DNA of 64,000 bases from assembly GCF_008727735.1 (NCBI RefSeq), contig NZ_CP044227.1, positions 2,057,001-2,121,000 of the forward strand. Direction: 5' to 3'. Origin of the DNA: Flintibacter sp. KGMB00164. Lineage in GTDB: Bacteria > Bacillota > Clostridia > Oscillospirales > Oscillospiraceae. The number at the start of each line of letters is the position of its first letter. The first letter of the stretch is position 1. The notes under the pieces were generated by a model. It made no database searches. It was not told the DNA's origin and saw nothing but the letters and a program-made list of their open reading frames with translations. The position numbers and the translations under genes were made by a program. Below are positions 45,142 through 57,206 of the stretch, in pieces.

Positions 45142-46974
45142 TTATTCCACCGTGACACTCTTGGCCAGGTTCCGGGGCTTGTCGATGTCACACCCCCGCA
45201 TCAAAGCCACGTAGTAGGCAAACAGCTGCATGGGGATGACCTCCAGGGAGGGCAGGAACATGGGATTGACCTCCGGAATGGTCATGGCGCTGTCCACCAG
45301 GCTCTCCAGAGCCTCTTTGTGGTTTTCACAGGCGATGCCGATCACGTCAGCTCCCCGGGCCTTGACCTCCTTGACGTTGCTCATGAGCTTCTCAAACAGC
45401 TCGTTCCACCCCGCCAGAGCTACCACCAAGGTGCCGTCCTCAATGAGGGAGATGGTGCCGTGCTTGAGCTCACCGGCGGCGTAGGCCTCGGAGTGGATAT
45501 AGGAGATCTCCTTGAGCTTCAGGGAGCCCTCCAGGCCCACGGCGTAGTCGATGTTGCGGCCGATAAAGAAGACCGAGTTGTGGTTAAAGTAGATGGAGGC
45601 GTAGTACTGGATCTTCTCCGTGTCCTTCAGGATGGCCTCCGCCTTGGCAGGCAGAGCGCGCAGCTCCTCCACAAGATCGTGGTACTCCTCCTCACTCACC
45701 CGCCCCAACAGGTCGGCAAAGTAGAGGCCCAGCAGATAGACCACCGCCAGCTGAGTGGAGTAGGCTTTCGTGGTAGCCACGGCGATCTCCGGCCCAGCCC
45801 AGGTATAAAGCACGTCGTCCGACTCCCGGGCGATGGTGGACCCCACCACGTTGACAATGGACAAAATCCGGGCGCCCAGCCGCTTGGCCTCCCGCATGGC
45901 GGCCAGGGTGTCGATGGTCTCACCTGACTGGCTGATGACCAACGCCAGGGTATGTTTGGTCACAATGGGGGCGCAGTACCGGAACTCAGAGGCCAGGGTG
46001 ACCTCCACCGGGATGCGCAGCAGCCGCTCCAGAATGTACTTGGCCGCCATACCCACGTGGTAGGAGGAGCCGCAGGCAATGACGTACAGCCGGTCCAGGT
46101 CCTCCAGTTCCTCCTTGGTGATGGTCACATCGTCCAGCACCACTTTGCCGTCCCGCAGGCGGGGAGAGATGGTGTCCCGGATGGCCTTGGGCTGCTCCAT
46201 GATCTCCTTGAACATGAAGTGCTCATAGCCGCCCTTTTCCGCCGCCGAGATCTCCCAGTCCACGTGGGAGGTCTCCTTCTCCACCGGCTGTACCAGGGAG
46301 TTATACACCTTGACTCCATCCGGGGTAAGCACCGCCATCTCGCCGTCATCCAGGTAGCAGACCTCCCGGGTGTAGCGAATGAGAGCGGTAACGTCGCTGG
46401 CCAGCATGGTAAAGCCCTGGCCCAGGCCCAGGATCAGGGGGGAGTCCTTCCGCACCGCCACCAGCTTATCCGGCTCGTCGGCACACACAATGCCCAGGGC
46501 ATAGGCCCCCTGAATACGGTGGAGCACCTTGGACACCGCGTCCAACAGGTCCCCCTTGTAGTAGTAGTCCAGCAGCTGGGCCACCACCTCGGTGTCGGTC
46601 TCCGAGACGAATTGAACCCCCTTGGACTCCAGGAATTTCTTTAACTTTGCGTAGTTTTCAATGATACCGTTGTGTACCACCGCCATGCGGCCGGACTGGC
46701 TCACCTGGGGGTGGGAGTTTACGTCGTTGGGGGCTCCGTGGGTGGCCCAGCGGGTGTGGCCCACTCCCATCAGGCCGGGCACGTCCTGTCCCTCCCGGGT
46801 CAGGTCCCGCAGCACCTGGAGACGGCCCTTGGCCTTCACCACCTGCAAGCCCTTTTCTGCATCGTACACCGCCAGGCCCGCCGAGTCATAGCCCCGGTAC
46901 TCCAGCCTGGACAGCCCATCCAGCAAAATAGGGGCTGCCTGTTCCTTGCCGATAAAACCAACGATTCCACACAT
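45142..46974 (-). CDS. glmS: Glutamine-fructose-6-phosphate aminotransferase
   Basis: Makes glucosamine 6-phosphate, the entry to peptidoglycan amino sugars. The protein begins 'MCGIVGFIGKEQAAP', with the catalytic Cys as residue 2 after Met removal. Two SIS isomerase domains follow, with 'ISQSGETIDT' and the C-terminal end 'PRNLAKSVTVE'. 610 residues, normal. AGGAGG lies 10 bases before the ATG. The leader carries a glmS ribozyme, so product feedback acts on the mRNA. Confidence 0.98.
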   Translation of the reverse strand: MCGIVGFIGKEQAAPILLDGLSRLEYRGYDSAGLAVYDAEKGLQVVKAKGRLQVLRDLTREGQDVPGLMGVGHTRWATHGAPNDVNSHPQVSQSGRMAVVHNGIIENYAKLKKFLESKGVQFVSETDTEVVAQLLDYYYKGDLLDAVSKVLHRIQGAYALGIVCADEPDKLVAVRKDSPLILGLGQGFTMLASDVTALIRYTREVCYLDDGEMAVLTPDGVKVYNSLVQPVEKETSHVDWEISAAEKGGYEHFMFKEIMEQPKAIRDTISPRLRDGKVVLDDVTITKEELEDLDRLYVIACGSSYHVGMAAKYILERLLRIPVEVTLASEFRYCAPIVTKHTLALVISQSGETIDTLAAMREAKRLGARILSIVNVVGSTIARESDDVLYTWAGPEIAVATTKAYSTQLAVVYLLGLYFADLLGRVSEEEYHDLVEELRALPAKAEAILKDTEKIQYYASIYFNHNSVFFIGRNIDYAVGLEGSLKLKEISYIHSEAYAAGELKHGTISLIEDGTLVVALAGWNELFEKLMSNVKEVKARGADVIGIACENHKEALESLVDSAMTIPEVNPMFLPSLEVIPMQLFAYYVALMRGCDIDKPRNLAKSVTVE

Positions 46975-46989
46975 ATTGACTGTTCCTCC

Positions 46990-47205
46990 TAAAACTTGGA
47001 TCTGGAGGGCAAACTCGCAGCCATTTGAACCTCGTTATCCGGTCCCAGCCCTTCTGTTTTGCGGTCACCCGCATATTTGTAGGCTGAGTACGCGCCCGGA
47101 CCGGGCACGGAAGGGCATCCGCCGAATTTACGGGACAGAGCGCTGTCCTTTCGATACTCCCTTCTCCTCGTCGTCCTGCCCGTATAGGACAGGCGCTGGC
47201 GCTTT
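46990..47205 (-). ncRNA. glmS ribozyme
   Basis: Reading the minus strand, the 5' core AGCGCC starts at 47203 with the cleavage site expected between 47203 and 47202. The conserved strings GACGAGGAGAAGGGAGTATCGA (here given only in part: GACGAGG and GTATCGA) and TTCGGCGGATGCC follow at the spacing of known glmS ribozymes. It uses glucosamine 6-phosphate as cofactor to cut the mRNA. The 3' boundary is approximate. Confidence 0.93.
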
Positions 47206-47250
47206 GTGATGGGATCGCCCCATATCCTCCTTTCTCTCTGCGATATGGTA

Positions 47251-47275
47251 TAAAAAAGCGCAATGCGCCTTTTTA
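47251..47275 (-). terminator. Terminator of the sugar O-acetyltransferase gene
   Basis: The stem AAAAAGGCGC/GCGCTTTTTT with an ATT loop begins just after the stop codon and ends in a T run on the minus strand. Confidence 0.7.
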
Positions 47276-47851
47276 TCAAAGCATTCTCCGGTCCTCCGGA
47301 TTGATGGACCGGATGGGACGGCAGGGGTTGCCCACTGCCAGTACGTTTTCCGGGATATCCCGACTGACCACACTGCCCGCGCCGATTACCGACCCGGAGC
47401 CGATCGTCACCCCGGGCAGCACCACCACGTTGCCCCCGATCCACACGTTGTCGCCTACGGTGATGGGTTTTGCAAACTCCAGCATCGCGTTGCGGGTGGG
47501 ATAGTCCAGGGGGTGTCCGGCAGTATAGAAGCCGCAGTTGGGGGCGATGAACACATTGTCCCCGAACGTCACCGGGGCGCAGTCCAGGATGACGCAGTTG
47601 TAGTTGGCAAAGAAGTTCTCGCCCACCTGGATGTAGCTGCCATAGTCACAGCGAAACTGAGGATTGATGGCGCAGTTCTTCCCCACTTTGCCCAGCAGTT
47701 GCCGCAGCACTTCCATACGCAGCTCCGTCTCTGCCATGGGCAGGGCGTTGAGCTGGCGGCACAACAGGTCAGCCCGGTGCCGCGCGGCATTCAGCTCGGG
47801 TTCATCCGCACAGTAGAGCTGCCCGGACAACATTTTCTCTCGCTCTGTCAT
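47276..47851 (-). CDS. Sugar O-acetyltransferase (maltose/galactoside type)
   Basis: Transfers acetyl from acetyl-CoA to a sugar hydroxyl. The N-terminal alpha region 'TEREKMLSGQLYCADEPEL' is typical of the Maa/LacA group. The left-handed beta helix has hexapeptide repeats ('VTFGDNVFIAPNCGFYTAG', 'ITVGDNVWIGGNVVVLPGV'). The catalytic His is in 'YTAGHPLD'. 191 residues, normal. The usual role is detoxifying surplus intracellular sugars; the true acceptor is unknown. It sits upstream of the glmS leader on the same strand. Confidence 0.92.
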   Translation of the reverse strand: MTEREKMLSGQLYCADEPELNAARHRADLLCRQLNALPMAETELRMEVLRQLLGKVGKNCAINPQFRCDYGSYIQVGENFFANYNCVILDCAPVTFGDNVFIAPNCGFYTAGHPLDYPTRNAMLEFAKPITVGDNVWIGGNVVVLPGVTIGSGSVIGAGSVVSRDIPENVLAVGNPCRPIRSINPEDRRML

Positions 47852-47990
47852 CCTTTTCCATCTCCTTCACGGGATGTTATCCTGAAAAACAGCCCTATTA
47901 TAGCGGCCATCCCGCCCCTCGTAAAGAGAATTTAACGAAAAATAATTTTTATTTTGATTTCTTTATGAAATATGTTTTCAGCCCTATCCC

Positions 47991-48030
47991 AACAAAAACA
48001 CCGCCCTTCCAACATTGGGAAGAGCGGTGT
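47991..48030 (-). terminator. Terminator of dapL
   Basis: A stem ACACCGCcCTTCC/GGgAAGaGCGGTGT (capital pairs) with a 6-base loop is followed on the minus strand by TTTTTGTT. Confidence 0.8.
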
Positions 48031-48050
48031 CTTTTGTATTTTTATTTGGT

Positions 48051-49274
48051 TTACCGGCCCAGCATGGTGCGGATGCGGGCCACAGCCTCCTTGGTAGCGT
48101 CGGCATCGCCGAAAGCGGTCAGGCGGATATACCCCTCGCCGCTGGGACCAAAGCCAGCGCCGGGAGTGGTGACCACGTTGGCCTCCTTCAGCAGCTTGTC
48201 AAAGAACTCCCAGGAGCCCATACCATCGGGGGTCTTGAGCCAGATGTAGGGGGCGTTCACGCCGCCAAAGCAGGTCAGACCCGCCTCGGTCAGGCCCTCC
48301 CGGATGACCCGGGCGTTCTCCTGGTAATAGGCGATGGTTTCCTTGATCTGGCGCTGGCCCTCCTCGGTGTAGACAGCGGCAGCGCCCCGCTGGATCACAT
48401 AAGGCACGCCGTTGAACTTGGTGCACTGGCGGCGGTTCCACAGGGCGTTGAGCTTGGCCCCGTCCCGCTCCAGCTCCATGGGCACCACGGTGTAGGCGCA
48501 GCGGTTGCCGGTAAAGCCGGCGGTCTTGGAGAAGGACCGGAACTCGATGGCGCAGGTGCGGGCCCCCTCGATCTCATAGATGGTGTGGGGCACGTCGTCC
48601 TGGGTGATGAAAGCCTCGTAAGCGGAGTCGTAGAGGATGACAGCCTTGTTCTCATTGGCGTAGTCCACCCAGGCCTTCAGCTGCTCCTTGGTAGCCACGG
48701 TGCCGGTGGGGTTGTTGGGGAAGCACAGGTAGATCATATCCACCTTCTCCTGGGGGATCTGGGGGGTAAACCCGTTCTCCTCCACGCAGGGCATGTAGAC
48801 CAGCTTGGACCACTTGCCCAGCTCCTCCTGGAAGTCACCGGCCCGGCCGGCCATGGCGTTGGTATCCACATACACGGGGTAGACGGGGTCACACACGGCC
48901 ACCACGTTGTCGGCGCCGAAGATGTCGCCGATGTTGCCGCAGTCGCTCTTGGCGCCGTCGGAGACAAAGATCTCGTTGGGCTTGATATCCACGCCCCGGG
49001 CGCCATAGTCGGTCTTGGCAATGGCCTCCCGCAGGAAATCGTAGCCCTGCTCGGGACCGTAGCCGTGGAAGCCCTCAAAGGTGCCCATCTCATCCACTGC
49101 CTTGTGCATGGCTTCGATGACAGCGGGGGCCAGAGGCCGGGTCACGTCACCGATGCCCAGACGGATCATCTTGGCCTCGGGGTGCTCGGCGGTGTAAGCG
49201 GCCAGACGGCGGGCGATCTCAGAAAACAGATAGCTACCGGGCAGCTTGAGGAAATTTTGGTTCACTTTGGTCAT
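48051..49274 (-). CDS. dapL: LL-diaminopimelate aminotransferase
   Basis: PLP enzyme that converts tetrahydrodipicolinate directly to LL-diaminopimelate, bypassing the succinylase or acetylase branches of lysine synthesis. The PLP lysine is in '[16 protein letters not shown]', and the N-terminus '[17 protein letters not shown]' is typical of DapL rather than of general class I aminotransferases. The ATG at 49274 has AAAGGAG 9 bases upstream. It follows dapF in the same direction with a 76-base gap, so the two consecutive steps (DapL product is the DapF substrate) are probably co-expressed. Confidence 0.96.
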   Translation of the reverse strand: MTKVNQNFLKLPGSYLFSEIARRLAAYTAEHPEAKMIRLGIGDVTRPLAPAVIEAMHKAVDEMGTFEGFHGYGPEQGYDFLREAIAKTDYGARGVDIKPNEIFVSDGAKSDCGNIGDIFGADNVVAVCDPVYPVYVDTNAMAGRAGDFQEELGKWSKLVYMPCVEENGFTPQIPQEKVDMIYLCFPNNPTGTVATKEQLKAWVDYANENKAVILYDSAYEAFITQDDVPHTIYEIEGARTCAIEFRSFSKTAGFTGNRCAYTVVPMELERDGAKLNALWNRRQCTKFNGVPYVIQRGAAAVYTEEGQRQIKETIAYYQENARVIREGLTEAGLTCFGGVNAPYIWLKTPDGMGSWEFFDKLLKEANVVTTPGAGFGPSGEGYIRLTAFGDADATKEAVARIRTMLGR

Positions 49275-49350
49275 AGCGTACCGCTCCTTTGTGCCGTAAG
49301 GGCAAAGTTTCATGGTTGATATTATCCCCGATGCTCCCCCGGTTGTCAAT

Positions 49351-50127
49351 CTAAATTTCCCCCTGGAACACGGTACGGGCCGGGCCGGTCAGCAGGATGC
49401 GGCCGCTCTCCCGCTCCCACTCCACCTTCAGCTCGCCCCCGGGCAGCGCCACTGTGGCCCGCCGGTCACTCTGTCCGGACTTGACCGCCGCCGCCAGTAC
49501 CGCGCAAGCTCCCGTCCCGCAGGCCAGGGTGGGGCCGCTCCCCCGCTCCCACACCCGCACCCGCAGCCGGTCCCGAGCCTCTACGGCTGCAAACTCCATG
49601 TTCCATTCCCCGGGAAAGGCCGGGTCCCGCCCCAGAGCCGCTCCCCGCACCTCCAGGTCGATCTCCTCCGGTTCCGAGCAGAAAATGACCCCGTGGGGGT
49701 TGCCCATGTCCACCGGATACACCATCTCCCCCTGCACTTCTACCGGCGGACTCAGTTTGGGCTCTCCCATATCCACCGTGACCTCCCGCACCTGTCCCCC
49801 CAGCACATGCAGGCGGAGAAACCGGGGTCCGGCGTCAGTATCGATGGTCAGGCAGGTCTTTCGGGTCAGGGCGTTGTCGTACACGTATTTGCCTACGCAC
49901 CGGATGCCGTTGCCGCACATGGCCCCCCGGGAACCGTCGGCGTTGTACATCTCCATGGTAAAATCTCCTTCCCGGCCCGGCCGGATGCAGATGAGCCCGT
50001 CCGCCCCCACCCCAAAGTGGCGGTCCGACAGCTTTACTGCCAGCCCCGGCAGGTCCTCCGGGACCTCTTTGAGGCAGTTCAAATAGATATAGTCATTTCC
50101 CAGACCCTCCATTTTAGTAAAGCGCAT
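49351..50127 (-). CDS. dapF: Diaminopimelate epimerase
   Basis: Converts LL- to meso-diaminopimelate for lysine and for peptidoglycan cross-linking. The two catalytic cysteines are seen in '[12 protein letters not shown]' and '[13 protein letters not shown]'; '[10 protein letters not shown]' is the usual N-terminal block. 258 residues, normal to slightly short. AAAGGAG lies before the ATG. First gene of the dapF-dapL pair and divergent from glnN. Confidence 0.96.
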   Translation of the reverse strand: MRFTKMEGLGNDYIYLNCLKEVPEDLPGLAVKLSDRHFGVGADGLICIRPGREGDFTMEMYNADGSRGAMCGNGIRCVGKYVYDNALTRKTCLTIDTDAGPRFLRLHVLGGQVREVTVDMGEPKLSPPVEVQGEMVYPVDMGNPHGVIFCSEPEEIDLEVRGAALGRDPAFPGEWNMEFAAVEARDRLRVRVWERGSGPTLACGTGACAVLAAAVKSGQSDRRATVALPGGELKVEWERESGRILLTGPARTVFQGEI

Positions 50128-50317
50128 GCCCGCTCCTTTCCCCGCTCAGCCCCTCCGGGCAGCACACGCCCGGACCTACACCGGAAAGCATATGCCCCTT
50201 TGCCCCCTCTTAGCACCCGCCCGCCGCTCCCCTCCTGTTTTCCCGTCCTTTTTCCTCTTTTGTGAATTTTTCCACATCCGCCCCCAGCTGATTTGGAAAG
50301 TTTGTCGCAATCCAAAC

Positions 50318-50346
50318 TTGAAAAATTGCAGTTCGGGTAGTATCGT
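50318..50346 (+). promoter_or_regulatory. Promoter of glnN
   Basis: TTGAAA and TATCGT with a 17-base spacer, about 130 bases before the start. The 350-base divergent gap holds this and a long leader with no glutamine-riboswitch signature that I can recognise. The dapF promoter on the other strand is not evident. Confidence 0.5.
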
Positions 50347-50478
50347 ATTATTATTATTCGGGCGCGGCCTCAGGACCGCACCACACTACGGAAAGTGGGG
50401 CAAGGACGTCCACCCAGGGCGGTCTTGTCTTCTTTTTTACCCCGGCACCGCCAAAATCAGAGGAAAGGGTTTGAGACA

Positions 50479-52587
<2,109 letters not shown>

Positions 52588-52598
52588 AAGGATATAAC

Positions 52599-52630
52599 AA
52601 AATTGCCCGCCAGCCGGCGGGCAATTTTTT
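52599..52630 (+). terminator. Terminator of glnN
   Basis: A 13-bp stem AAAATTGCCCGCC with its complement and a short loop ends in a run of T. Confidence 0.9.
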
Positions 52631-52710
52631 ATGGGCATTTTTCCTTTCCAGCCTTTTTCTCGTATCGTCCCTTCTTTTTCGACACAGTCTAGGCTGGGAG
52701 GTGATCTACG

Positions 52711-53142
52711 TTGGAAGACAGCGAAGCACTTTTGCGTTTTATTCACAAAAATGCCGCCATGGGCGTCGGCACTCTGCCCCAGGCCCTCTCTCTGCCTCAG
52801 AGCCGGGCTATGACCTCCGCCCTTCAGGACCAGCTGCAGGAGTACCGCTCCATCGCCGCCCGGTCCCAGAGCTACGCCAAGGAAAAGGGTCTTCATCTGA
52901 AAGGTCCGGGCAGTGCCGCGCTGACCATGTCGGGGATGATGCTCCGGGCCCAGACCGCTCTGGACCCCTCTACTTCCAAGCTAGCGGAGATGATGATCCA
53001 GGGCAGCACCATGGGCACGGTGGAGATGACCCGGCGTCTGCATCAGCTCTCGGATCAGTCTGACCCGGAACTGGTCTCGCTGGGCCGGCAGCTGTTACAG
53101 ACAGAGGAACAAAACATTCAACAGATGAAACGCTTTTTGTGA
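52711..53142 (+). CDS. Small helical protein, unknown
   Basis: A 143-residue protein that I do not recognise. It starts at TTG (GGAGGTG 7 bases before) and reads 'EDSEALLRFIHKNAAMGVGT'. It looks all-helical: four amphipathic stretches with Gln/Met/Leu, around residues 5-25, 32-60, 70-105 and 110-140, as in four-helix-bundle or ferritin-like proteins. No metal-ligand pattern (ExxH pairs) is visible, no signal and no membrane segment. It lies between glnN and nrdR, with its own terminator, so no functional partner is indicated. A structural or stress role is only a guess. Confidence 0.6.
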   Translation: MEDSEALLRFIHKNAAMGVGTLPQALSLPQSRAMTSALQDQLQEYRSIAARSQSYAKEKGLHLKGPGSAALTMSGMMLRAQTALDPSTSKLAEMMIQGSTMGTVEMTRRLHQLSDQSDPELVSLGRQLLQTEEQNIQQMKRFL

Positions 53143-53143
53143 A

Positions 53144-53176
53144 AAAACTGCCCGCGGCCAGGCCGCGGGCAGTTTT
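53144..53176. terminator. Bidirectional terminator, helical protein / nrdR
   Basis: A perfect 16-bp stem AAAACTGCCCGCGGCC with its complement lies between convergent genes. Confidence 0.9.
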
Positions 53177-53181
53177 CATTC

Positions 53182-53637
53182 TTATTTGTCCTTCAGCAGC
53201 TTGTTGAGCTCCTGCATAAAGGTATTGATGTCCTTGAACTGACGATAGACCGAAGCAAAGCGTACATAGGCCACCTCGTCCACCTTTTTCAGGCGCTCCA
53301 TCACCAGCTCGCCGATCTGGGCGGAGCTGACCTCCCGCTCCATCTCGTTTTGCAGCTTCTGCTCGATCTCGTTGACGATGCCCTCCAGGGTCCCCACCGA
53401 CACCGGCCGCTTCTCACAGGCCCGGATCAAACCGCCCATGACCTTGTTGCGGTCAAAACTCTGGCGGCTGCCGTCCCGCTTGACCACCACCAAAGGCAGG
53501 CTCTCCACCGTCTCATAGGTGGTAAACCGCTTATGGCAGGACAAGCACTCCCGACGGCGGCGGATGCTGGCTCCCTCCTCGGCGGGGCGGGAATCCACCA
53601 CTTTACTCTCCAGATAGGCGCAATAGGGGCATTTCAT
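53182..53637 (-). CDS. nrdR: Transcriptional repressor NrdR
   Basis: Represses ribonucleotide reductase genes when dATP is high. The zinc ribbon 'MKCPYC' and '[10 protein letters not shown]' opens the protein (residues 1-40); the ATP-cone domain follows (about 50-140), with '[16 protein letters not shown]'. 151 residues, normal. The ATG at 53637 is dictated by the zinc ribbon starting at residue 1. The gene is divergent from the alanine symporter; no NrdR box is evident nearby, and no nrd gene is in the window. Confidence 0.97.
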   Translation of the reverse strand: MKCPYCAYLESKVVDSRPAEEGASIRRRRECLSCHKRFTTYETVESLPLVVVKRDGSRQSFDRNKVMGGLIRACEKRPVSVGTLEGIVNEIEQKLQNEMEREVSSAQIGELVMERLKKVDEVAYVRFASVYRQFKDINTFMQELNKLLKDK

Positions 53638-53777
53638 TGGCAGTTCCTCCCAATTCAGGCGTCTTTGTTTTAGTGTAGCACATTTTTTCCTGCTGTGGTA
53701 GTCCCCACCGAAATTTATTTTCTTCTCCGGTGCTGTTTTTCTTCTCTGGGACATACCAGTGGAGTGGAGGTGACGCC

Positions 53778-55166
53778 ATGTCCGTCCTGCACACACTGAC
53801 TCAGCATCTCTGGTGCCCCTGGCTACTGGGGGGCTTTCTGCTCACCGGGCTGGTCTACTCTCTTGGTTCGGGGTTTTTCCCCTTTTTCCACGCCCGGCTG
53901 TGGCTAGGTACCACGCTGGGCAGTCTGTTTCATTCCTCCAAGGCGAAAAAAGGAGGCGGTCTGTCCTCTCTTCAGGCCCTGGCCACTGCCCTGGCCTCCA
54001 CCATGGGGACGGGCAGTATCGCCGGTGTGGCCGCCGCCCTGTGTCTGGGCGGTCCGGGAGCCATCTTTTGGATGTGGATGTCCGCCCTGCTGGGGATGAT
54101 GACCAGCTGCGGGGAAAAGCTGCTGTCTGTGCGCTACCAGCGCCCAGCTCCCGGCGGCGGCCGCCAGGGCGGTCCCATGTTCTATCTGCGGGATGGGGTA
54201 GGCTCTCCCCTGCTGGCGGTCTGGTTCTCTCTGGCCTGTCTCCCCGCCACGCTGGCTGGGGGCGGGATGGTCCAGTCGGGTTCCATCGCCGCCTCCCTCC
54301 ACGGGGCATTTGGCTGGCCGTCCCTGGCCATCGGTCTGGGCACCGCGGCTGCGGCGGGGATGATCCTTACCGGCGGCCTGGGCCGCATCGCCCGGGTGTC
54401 CCAGGCTCTGGTCCCCGCCATGGCCCTGCTTTATCTGGGCGGCGGCGCGCTGGTGCTGCTGCTGCGCTGGCAGCAGGTGCCCCAGGCCCTCTCTCTGATT
54501 TTCCGCTGCGCCTTCACACCCCAGGCCGCTCTGGGAGGCGGTCTGGGCTGGACAGCGGCGGAGGCTCTGCGCCATGGGGTGGCCCGGGGCGTGTTCACCA
54601 ACGAGGCAGGCTTGGGCACCTCCGCCATGGCCCACGGAGCCGCCGAAGTGGACCACCCCGCCCGTCAGGGCATGTGGGGCATTTTTGAGGTATTCTTCGC
54701 TACCCTGCTCACCTGTACCCTAACCGCCCTGGTCATTCTGGTGGGGGGCGTATACCAGCCGGAGACGGTACTCTCTCAGCTGCGCCAGGGCACGCTCCCC
54801 GACTGGGCCTTGGGCGTTCTCCTTACCGCCCGCTCCTTTTCCGCCGTACTGGGGGAGGCAGGGGCATGGATCGTTTGGATCAGCCTGCTGCTGTTTGCCT
54901 TCTCCTCCATTCTCGGCTGGAGCTACTACGGCCAGCAGAGCCTGCGCTTCCTCACCGGCGGAGACCGCCTCCTTCCCCTGTACCGGGCTGTCTTTCTGGG
55001 GTGTGTAGTCCTGGGGGCCTGCGGGAACAGCGCAGGACTTTGGCAGCTGGTGGACCTGTGCAATGCCCTGATGGCCATTCCCAACCTGCTGGCTCTGCTT
55101 CTGCTGGCGCCTCAGGCCCTGCGCCTGCTGCGGCAATGGGTTCAGCAACAAAATGCCCCGGTGTGA
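53778..55166 (+). CDS. Alanine/glycine:sodium symporter, AGCS family
   Basis: Na+-coupled uptake of alanine or glycine (or glutamine in some members). About eleven membrane segments; the AGCS signature is seen as '[17 protein letters not shown]' followed by '[17 protein letters not shown]', and '[15 protein letters not shown]' later. The ATG at 53778 has GGAGG 8 bases upstream. 462 residues, normal. Its stop codon is in the stem of the bidirectional terminator. A link with the alanine racemase 2 kb away is only suggestive. Confidence 0.93.
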   Translation: MSVLHTLTQHLWCPWLLGGFLLTGLVYSLGSGFFPFFHARLWLGTTLGSLFHSSKAKKGGGLSSLQALATALASTMGTGSIAGVAAALCLGGPGAIFWMWMSALLGMMTSCGEKLLSVRYQRPAPGGGRQGGPMFYLRDGVGSPLLAVWFSLACLPATLAGGGMVQSGSIAASLHGAFGWPSLAIGLGTAAAAGMILTGGLGRIARVSQALVPAMALLYLGGGALVLLLRWQQVPQALSLIFRCAFTPQAALGGGLGWTAAEALRHGVARGVFTNEAGLGTSAMAHGAAEVDHPARQGMWGIFEVFFATLLTCTLTALVILVGGVYQPETVLSQLRQGTLPDWALGVLLTARSFSAVLGEAGAWIVWISLLLFAFSSILGWSYYGQQSLRFLTGGDRLLPLYRAVFLGCVVLGACGNSAGLWQLVDLCNALMAIPNLLALLLLAPQALRLLRQWVQQQNAPV

Positions 55167-55187
55167 CATGTCACACCGGGGTATTTT
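55150..55187. terminator. Bidirectional terminator, alanine symporter / LTA-synthase-like gene
   Basis: A 38-base near-perfect palindrome centred on TGACATGTCA includes the symporter stop codon and ends in A/T runs on both sides. Confidence 0.88.
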
Positions 55188-55194
55188 GCTTCGT

Positions 55195-57027
55195 TTAATC
55201 CAGACAGAACATGGGGCGGGCCTCATCAAACAGGTCCACCATACCGCAGTAGTTGAGGGTCTCATAGGTCTCCAGCCACTGCTGCTGTTCCTCATTGAGC
55301 TCCTCCCGTTCCAGATACTCCCCATCTGCCGTGAGGATCCCCACCGGGGTGATGGCAGGCATCTCCTCATAGAGTTGAGAGAGGAAGTTCATGAAACCGG
55401 TCAACGGCATCCCTGTCAGCTGGGCGGTGAGTACGCCCAGATAGTTGGGGCTGATCATTAACCCCTCCTGCTCTTCAATATCATAGTTGGTCCAGATAAA
55501 GAAGGGGACCTGGTACTGCTGCATGACCTCTTCGGTGGTACGCTCCGAGAGAGGCTTTCCGTAGAGTTTTTCATAAAACGCGTTTTTCAGAGGCGGCTGG
55601 TGATCGCCGAAGAAGACGATCATGGTGGGCTCACTGCTCTGTTCATAGTGGGCCACCAGCTGCTCCAGCGCCTGGTCGCTCTCCAGCACCAGAGATAAGT
55701 ACTGCTCCGAGGAGTAGTCCGCCTGGCGCAGTTCGTCAGATACCGTCACGGTTTTCTCCAGATTGTTCCAGCCCTGGGCGTAGCTGCTGTGGTTCTGCAT
55801 GGTGACGTTGAAAATGAAGTTGGGGTCTCCCTGCTCCGCATCGGTGATCTGGAAGATGGTCTCATAGTCCGACTGGTCGGAGATGTAGTTGCGGATCATA
55901 TAGGCGTTGTCCACGTCCTCCTGGTAGAGCTGGTTATCAAAGCGCATGTTGTTATACACGATGGGCCGGTTCCATCCCGAGGACTTATAGGGGTGAAAGG
56001 CGGTAGTTTCATAGCCGTTCACCCCAAACAGGGATGCCAGGGATGGCATCCCCTCTTTGGTGTAGAGCTGGTAGGCTACTGTGTGGGGAGGCTGGAAGAT
56101 GGTGGAGAACCCGGTGAGGTATTCAAACTCCACACTGGCAGTACCTCCTCCGGTAACGGGGGAGTACATCCAGCCTTTAATGGTGTTCTCACTGAGGGAG
56201 TGGAGGAAGGGGGTAGGGTCCTGAGAGACCTCCAGATTGTCAAAGATGGTCAGGTCGGAGAAGGACTCATTCATGACCACAATGATATTGATGGGCTTGG
56301 TCGTGTCCACATTTTCTTCCACACCGGGGTACTCGTCCATCAGTTTCAGCACAAGGTCATGGCTGTAATCATCGGGCTTATCCACCGAGCTATACCGCAG
56401 GGCCACCGTGAAATTCAGGAGGAAGCCGTTGGCCTGGGTGACCCACTGCTGGGTATAGATCCCCAGGGCAGGCAGCATGCCGGTAAAGAAGAAGGCAAAA
56501 GAGTAGCCGATGCAGAAAACCCAGCCCACGATTCCCACCGGCAGAGGCAGCCGATCCCTCTTGGGCTGCGGCTGGCACATCCACACCAAAAACAGGTAAG
56601 CTACCAGCAGCACCGCCGCCTGCTCCATATAGATATCAATGGAAAAGTCAAAGGCGTCGGCCACATTGGCCGCCGTCTTCCAGCTGGCCACATCGGCAGG
56701 AAACAAAATGCGGCCCCGGAAGCGCAGTACATAGTGGTTTACCAGTCCAATCACAAAACTCAGACAGATGGCCAGTCCGGCTGCCCGGCGGCGGCGCCCC
56801 AGCACCAGCCGGCACACAAAGAACAGGATGTAATACCAGACCAGATTCATCAGCACCTGCCAGGCCTGCAGGTCGGAAAACACATCGTTCTGGTTGAGGA
56901 TCTCCACCATCCAGAAGGCTGCCCAGGGTCCCAGCAGGAATACCAGTCTGGACATCCATTTCCATGGCTGGCTGCGCAAGTCGGCCACCAGCCGCGGGAA
57001 CGTATCGCGGTACAATAAAGCTTTCAT
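55195..57027 (-). CDS. LTA synthase family phosphatase/transferase
   Basis: Polymerises or transfers glycerol phosphate to a membrane lipid outside the cell, or is a related phosphoglycerol transferase. About five membrane segments (residues ~20-215) precede the external sulfatase-like domain. Active-site features are 'VVMNESFSDL' (metal Glu), the catalytic Thr in 'TGGGTASVEFEYLTG', and 'FFGDHQPPL' (metal Asp/His). The 610-residue length and layout equal Firmicutes LtaS-like proteins. The ATG at 57027 has AAAGGAG 6 bases upstream. Whether this organism makes classical polyglycerol-phosphate LTA is not shown. Confidence 0.9.
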   Translation of the reverse strand: MKALLYRDTFPRLVADLRSQPWKWMSRLVFLLGPWAAFWMVEILNQNDVFSDLQAWQVLMNLVWYYILFFVCRLVLGRRRRAAGLAICLSFVIGLVNHYVLRFRGRILFPADVASWKTAANVADAFDFSIDIYMEQAAVLLVAYLFLVWMCQPQPKRDRLPLPVGIVGWVFCIGYSFAFFFTGMLPALGIYTQQWVTQANGFLLNFTVALRYSSVDKPDDYSHDLVLKLMDEYPGVEENVDTTKPINIIVVMNESFSDLTIFDNLEVSQDPTPFLHSLSENTIKGWMYSPVTGGGTASVEFEYLTGFSTIFQPPHTVAYQLYTKEGMPSLASLFGVNGYETTAFHPYKSSGWNRPIVYNNMRFDNQLYQEDVDNAYMIRNYISDQSDYETIFQITDAEQGDPNFIFNVTMQNHSSYAQGWNNLEKTVTVSDELRQADYSSEQYLSLVLESDQALEQLVAHYEQSSEPTMIVFFGDHQPPLKNAFYEKLYGKPLSERTTEEVMQQYQVPFFIWTNYDIEEQEGLMISPNYLGVLTAQLTGMPLTGFMNFLSQLYEEMPAITPVGILTADGEYLEREELNEEQQQWLETYETLNYCGMVDLFDEARPMFCLD

Positions 57028-57169
57028 AGGATCTCCTTTGGCGGTCTGAACCGCCTGTGGTATCAAAGCGGCAGTTCCATTGCGCTGCCGCTACCTTTTA
57101 GAATAAAACTTTTCAAAAATTTTGCAAGATATTTTCCGGAATTTCACTCTTGTCCTGTTAGACGCAAAC

Positions 57170-57196
57170 GGAGCGGGAAGGTTTCCTTCCCGCTCC
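57170..57196 (-). terminator. Terminator hairpin after alr
   Basis: A perfect 12-bp stem GGAGCGGGAAGG with its complement and a 3-base loop lies directly after the alr stop. The better T run (ATTTTTT) is on the plus strand. Confidence 0.65.
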
Positions 57197-57206
57197 CATT
57201 TTTTCT

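Noticed and set aside
46886..47444. Frames inside the glmS leader
   Set aside because: They coincide with the ribozyme and show no family resemblance.
50347..50478. Glutamine riboswitch before glnN
   Set aside because: The leader is long, but I cannot align the conserved glnA-RNA core.
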